7,347 bases of DNA from an uncultured Lachnospiraceae bacterium (GTDB lineage: Bacteria > Bacillota > Clostridia > Lachnospirales > Lachnospiraceae). The stretch covers positions 1 through 7,347 of the forward strand of contig CAPNGW010000115.1 in NCBI GenBank assembly GCA_948665105.1, written 5' to 3'. Positions 4,811-7,347 of the stretch are shown piece by piece. The notes beneath the pieces were generated by a model. It had not been told where the DNA came from and did no database searches. It saw nothing but the letters and a program-made list of their open reading frames with translations. Numbering within the stretch: position 1 is the stretch's first letter; each line of letters begins with the position of its first letter. The translations under genes were made by a program, and so were the position numbers.

Positions 4811-7347
4811 AGTTTGATATTCCAGACACTCGACAATGATATTGATAAAATAAGTGCCAAGCTTGAAATATTGGAAAAATCTCTCGATAATATTGCTTCC
4901 GGTATCAGAAAAAGTGAAATAAATATCCCCGACTTAATGGCCTACAGCGGAATGTCTTTTGGAGACATCAAAGACACCAGCGGAAATATGTGGAGCAAAT
5001 TATTTCCCCGCAAAGAGGAGGTACAATCTCAGGGAATTAATGAGAACACCTTAAATGTGTCGGTAGATGATGCCAATTTAAAGTCTATCATTAGTGACCT
5101 TATTGATATGGATAAGCAAGTGGCATCCGGCACCAAAACCTGGCATGAATATCATAATGAATTGCAAAAAGGTGAGAAGTGGCAAGCCGAGTACGGCCAG
5201 GAAACCCAGGGTCAAATTCGAACTCTTGAGGGTGTCAAAAATGCTCAAGATGCCGCCCGTAACGCTGCTATCGGCTATAGCAACGGCTTAAATCAGATGA
5301 CCATAGGCGCCAAAGTCGGCCAAATCGCCCTTAAAGGTCTCTCCCTGGCTGGAAACATGGTAGCCTTCGCCCTCATCTCCAAAGGGATTGAATTTGCCGT
5401 CACTGGAATCAGCAACTGGATTCACCGGGTGGAGAATGCCAATGAGGCCATGGGTGAAGCCGTGGATGCCTACGAGTCCGCACGGTCCGCCCTTGCTGAT
5501 GTCAATGCGGAGCTGGACCAGCATAACCAGCGGATAGACGAACTGCTGGCCAAGGACAAGCTATCCTACGTGGAGCAGGGAGAATTGGAAAAACTACAGG
5601 ATATAACAAAGGAACTGCTCCTGCAAAAAGATATTGAAGAAAAACGTGTTGCACAAGCCTCCAAAGAGGCTGCCGAAAAAGCCATGGAAGCATATAACAC
5701 ACAGTATGGCCACTATGAGATGACCGAAGAAGACCTTCACAGAAGCATCCAGGCAAACGAAGAGCGCAATGAAGGCTTTGTTGCTGTGGGTAAGAATGAC
5801 GTCAACGGTAATATTGCTGCATATTTGAAGTCTATGGAACTAATGGCTGAAGCTCAGACGCAATATGATAATGCGCTTCAAAATAATGAAGATACCTCAT
5901 ATTGGAAACAAGAGGTGCAGAGTTACGCGGATATAAGTGAGTCTTTTCTGAATACCATAGATGCCAACATTGCAGATTTGCAGGAGAAGAAAATGGCCCT
6001 GGAAACGGAGTACGCAAGCGCCATCTCCAAAAGAATTTCCGGCACGGATCCCCTAAGCACAAGCGAACAGGATATTATTAAAGTTTACGAATCCATTAAT
6101 GAAGCTATCCGGCTATCCTACAAACACGCACGCCCCGACGACTGGAATCAGATTGAGATGGAGAGCCTTCTCCATACAGATGCCTTTGAGCAGAGTAAAG
6201 AAGAGCTGACATCCATGGCACAGGCCAAAACACTGACTCCCGAAGCCATTGTGAACTATGCTTCCTTGAATCAGGCCTTAGCTGCAAGCGAGCTATTCTT
6301 AGAGGATGGCCAAACTGCTGCTGAGGTCTTTTGCGATAAGCTTTACCAATGCGTCGAGGCAGAAAAGGCTTTGGGAAATGCCACAGAGGAGTTCCAGCCC
6401 CCTGCTTTTACCAGCCCCCTTACCGACCTTCAGAATCTCACAGACGGCCTTGACCAGCTGGGCAGAATCTACGAAGATGTTCAGAATCAGGAAGGCTTTG
6501 ACTTCTCTTCCATACTGGACAATGCCAGCTTCGCTGAAGCCTTTGGCGGGCTTGGGGAAAGCTATGAGGATTTTATTAAAACCATCACCAATCATTCCGA
6601 CGATATCGAAGCCTGCCAGGAAGCTTTTGACAATTTGGCAACGTCATACCTGAATAATCAGGACGTGCTCCATAATCTGACAGAGGAAAACAAAGACGCG
6701 GCCATTGCCATGCTTGAGCAGAGTGGTATCGCAAATGCGGAGGAGATTGTGACGGCACAGCTGGCAGAGCAAAAGGCTGTACTGGCCGCGGAAGAAGAAT
6801 TTCTGGAAGCCAAAAAGCAAAATGCAGCTATCACTTCCCAAAATCTGGCCAATGCCACATACGATGAGATAACAGCCCTTCTCAATGAAGGAATCACTTC
6901 TGACACCACACAAAAATACTTGAACCAGTTACTGCTGACCAAGCTGGACCTTGCAAATCTAAAGCTCAATAATATGGATGATGTAGATGCCATCATAGGT
7001 ATAGCAAATGCTGCAATCGAATCCACAGGATATGTAAACTCTTTAAAGACTGCTCTAACCAATTTGATGAATGCCCAGACTAGGGTATCCAGTGCAAAGC
7101 AGAAATTTGACTCTGCAAGTGGAGCGGGAGGACTTATTACTGCTGGTGTTGGCCTCATTGACGCACAGTTAACAGAGATCACCGCCAAGAAAAGCGTACA
7201 GGATATTCTGGACGCTTCTCTGTCTCAAATAAAAAAAGTGGAAATAGACCCCGCTCAGTTCTATGGCGGCTCATCCGGCAGTTCTCCAAAAGAAACTCCC
7301 CGTTCCTACGGCGGCTCTGGCTCCGCAGGCTCCACCCCCTCCTCCGC
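4811..7347 (+). CDS. Phage tail tape-measure protein, middle and C-terminal part (no proper start, 3' partial)
   Basis: After a TAG at 4808-4810 the frame is open for 845 codons and leaves the window without a stop. The native part probably begins near LDNDIDKISAKLEILEKSL (4829 on). No start codon has a ribosome binding site, so it is likely untranslated unless joined to the first piece. Residues about 177-200 form a hydrophobic segment (SLAGNMVAFALISKGIEF) followed by GISNWIHRVENA, a usual arrangement in tape measures of Clostridia prophages. Residues about 230-293 are a long coiled coil containing DELLAKDKLSYVEQGELE. Beyond this lie several hundred helical, Ala/Glu/Gln/Asn-rich residues (for example LTEENKDAAIAMLEQSG near 6676). 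The end at the window edge turns into a Ser/Gly/Pro-rich linker (YGGSSGSS, YGGSGSAGS). With the first piece, the ancestral protein exceeded 1,200 residues. Confidence 0.82.

Noticed and set aside
4629..4829. Minus-strand 66-residue frame
   Set aside because: It covers the promoter and 5' end of zinc-ribbon gene B in another frame and has no ribosome binding site.
5011..5020. AAAGAGGAGG as an internal translation start for the second tape-measure piece
   Set aside because: No ATG, GTG or TTG in the right frame follows within the usual 5-12 bases.

Overview
The window looks like a degraded prophage region from a gut-type Clostridia bacterium, most likely Lachnospiraceae. This is inferred from strong AGGAGG-type ribosome binding sites, moderate GC content, and the style of the phage lysis and tape-measure proteins, a YhgA/Rpn-like protein and CxxC zinc-ribbon proteins. 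No search could be run, so the host assignment is an inference.

Layout. Positions 1-1050 (+) hold a compact lysis-type cluster: the C-terminal peptidoglycan-binding domain of an endolysin (its start lies outside the window), a three-helix holin-like protein, and a membrane-anchored coiled-coil protein of 160 residues. Positions 1051-1148 are a short GC-rich stretch full of small hairpins. Next, on the minus strand, comes the 5' part of an Rpn/YhgA-like (PD-(D/E)XK) gene that loses its 3' end at about 1149. Positions 1560-1900 are non-coding or nearly so, with a rho-independent terminator (1717-1739) and two tandem 51-bp repeats that can form alternative hairpins directly before the next gene.

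From 1902 to the end lies a phage tail tape-measure gene in two separated pieces. The first 394 codons (1902-3086) end in a stop. The second piece is an uninterrupted frame of 845 codons from 4811 that runs off the window and has no start codon with a ribosome binding site. Between them lie about 1.7 kb. The first ~530 bp resemble the 5' domains of a group II intron (GTGTG start, domain I-like motifs), but no reverse transcriptase and no domain V or VI can be seen. The rest is two tandemly duplicated minus-strand genes for ~147-residue double zinc-ribbon proteins. Each has its own well-formed sigma-A promoter, and a terminator follows the last.

How it fits together. The lysis cluster would export and time an endolysin, and the tape-measure protein would set tail length. 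Because the tape-measure gene is split by what looks like a splicing-dead intron remnant carrying foreign antisense cargo, the prophage is probably defective. The zinc-ribbon pair, with intact promoters and reading frames, may be the only part of the insertion still under selection.
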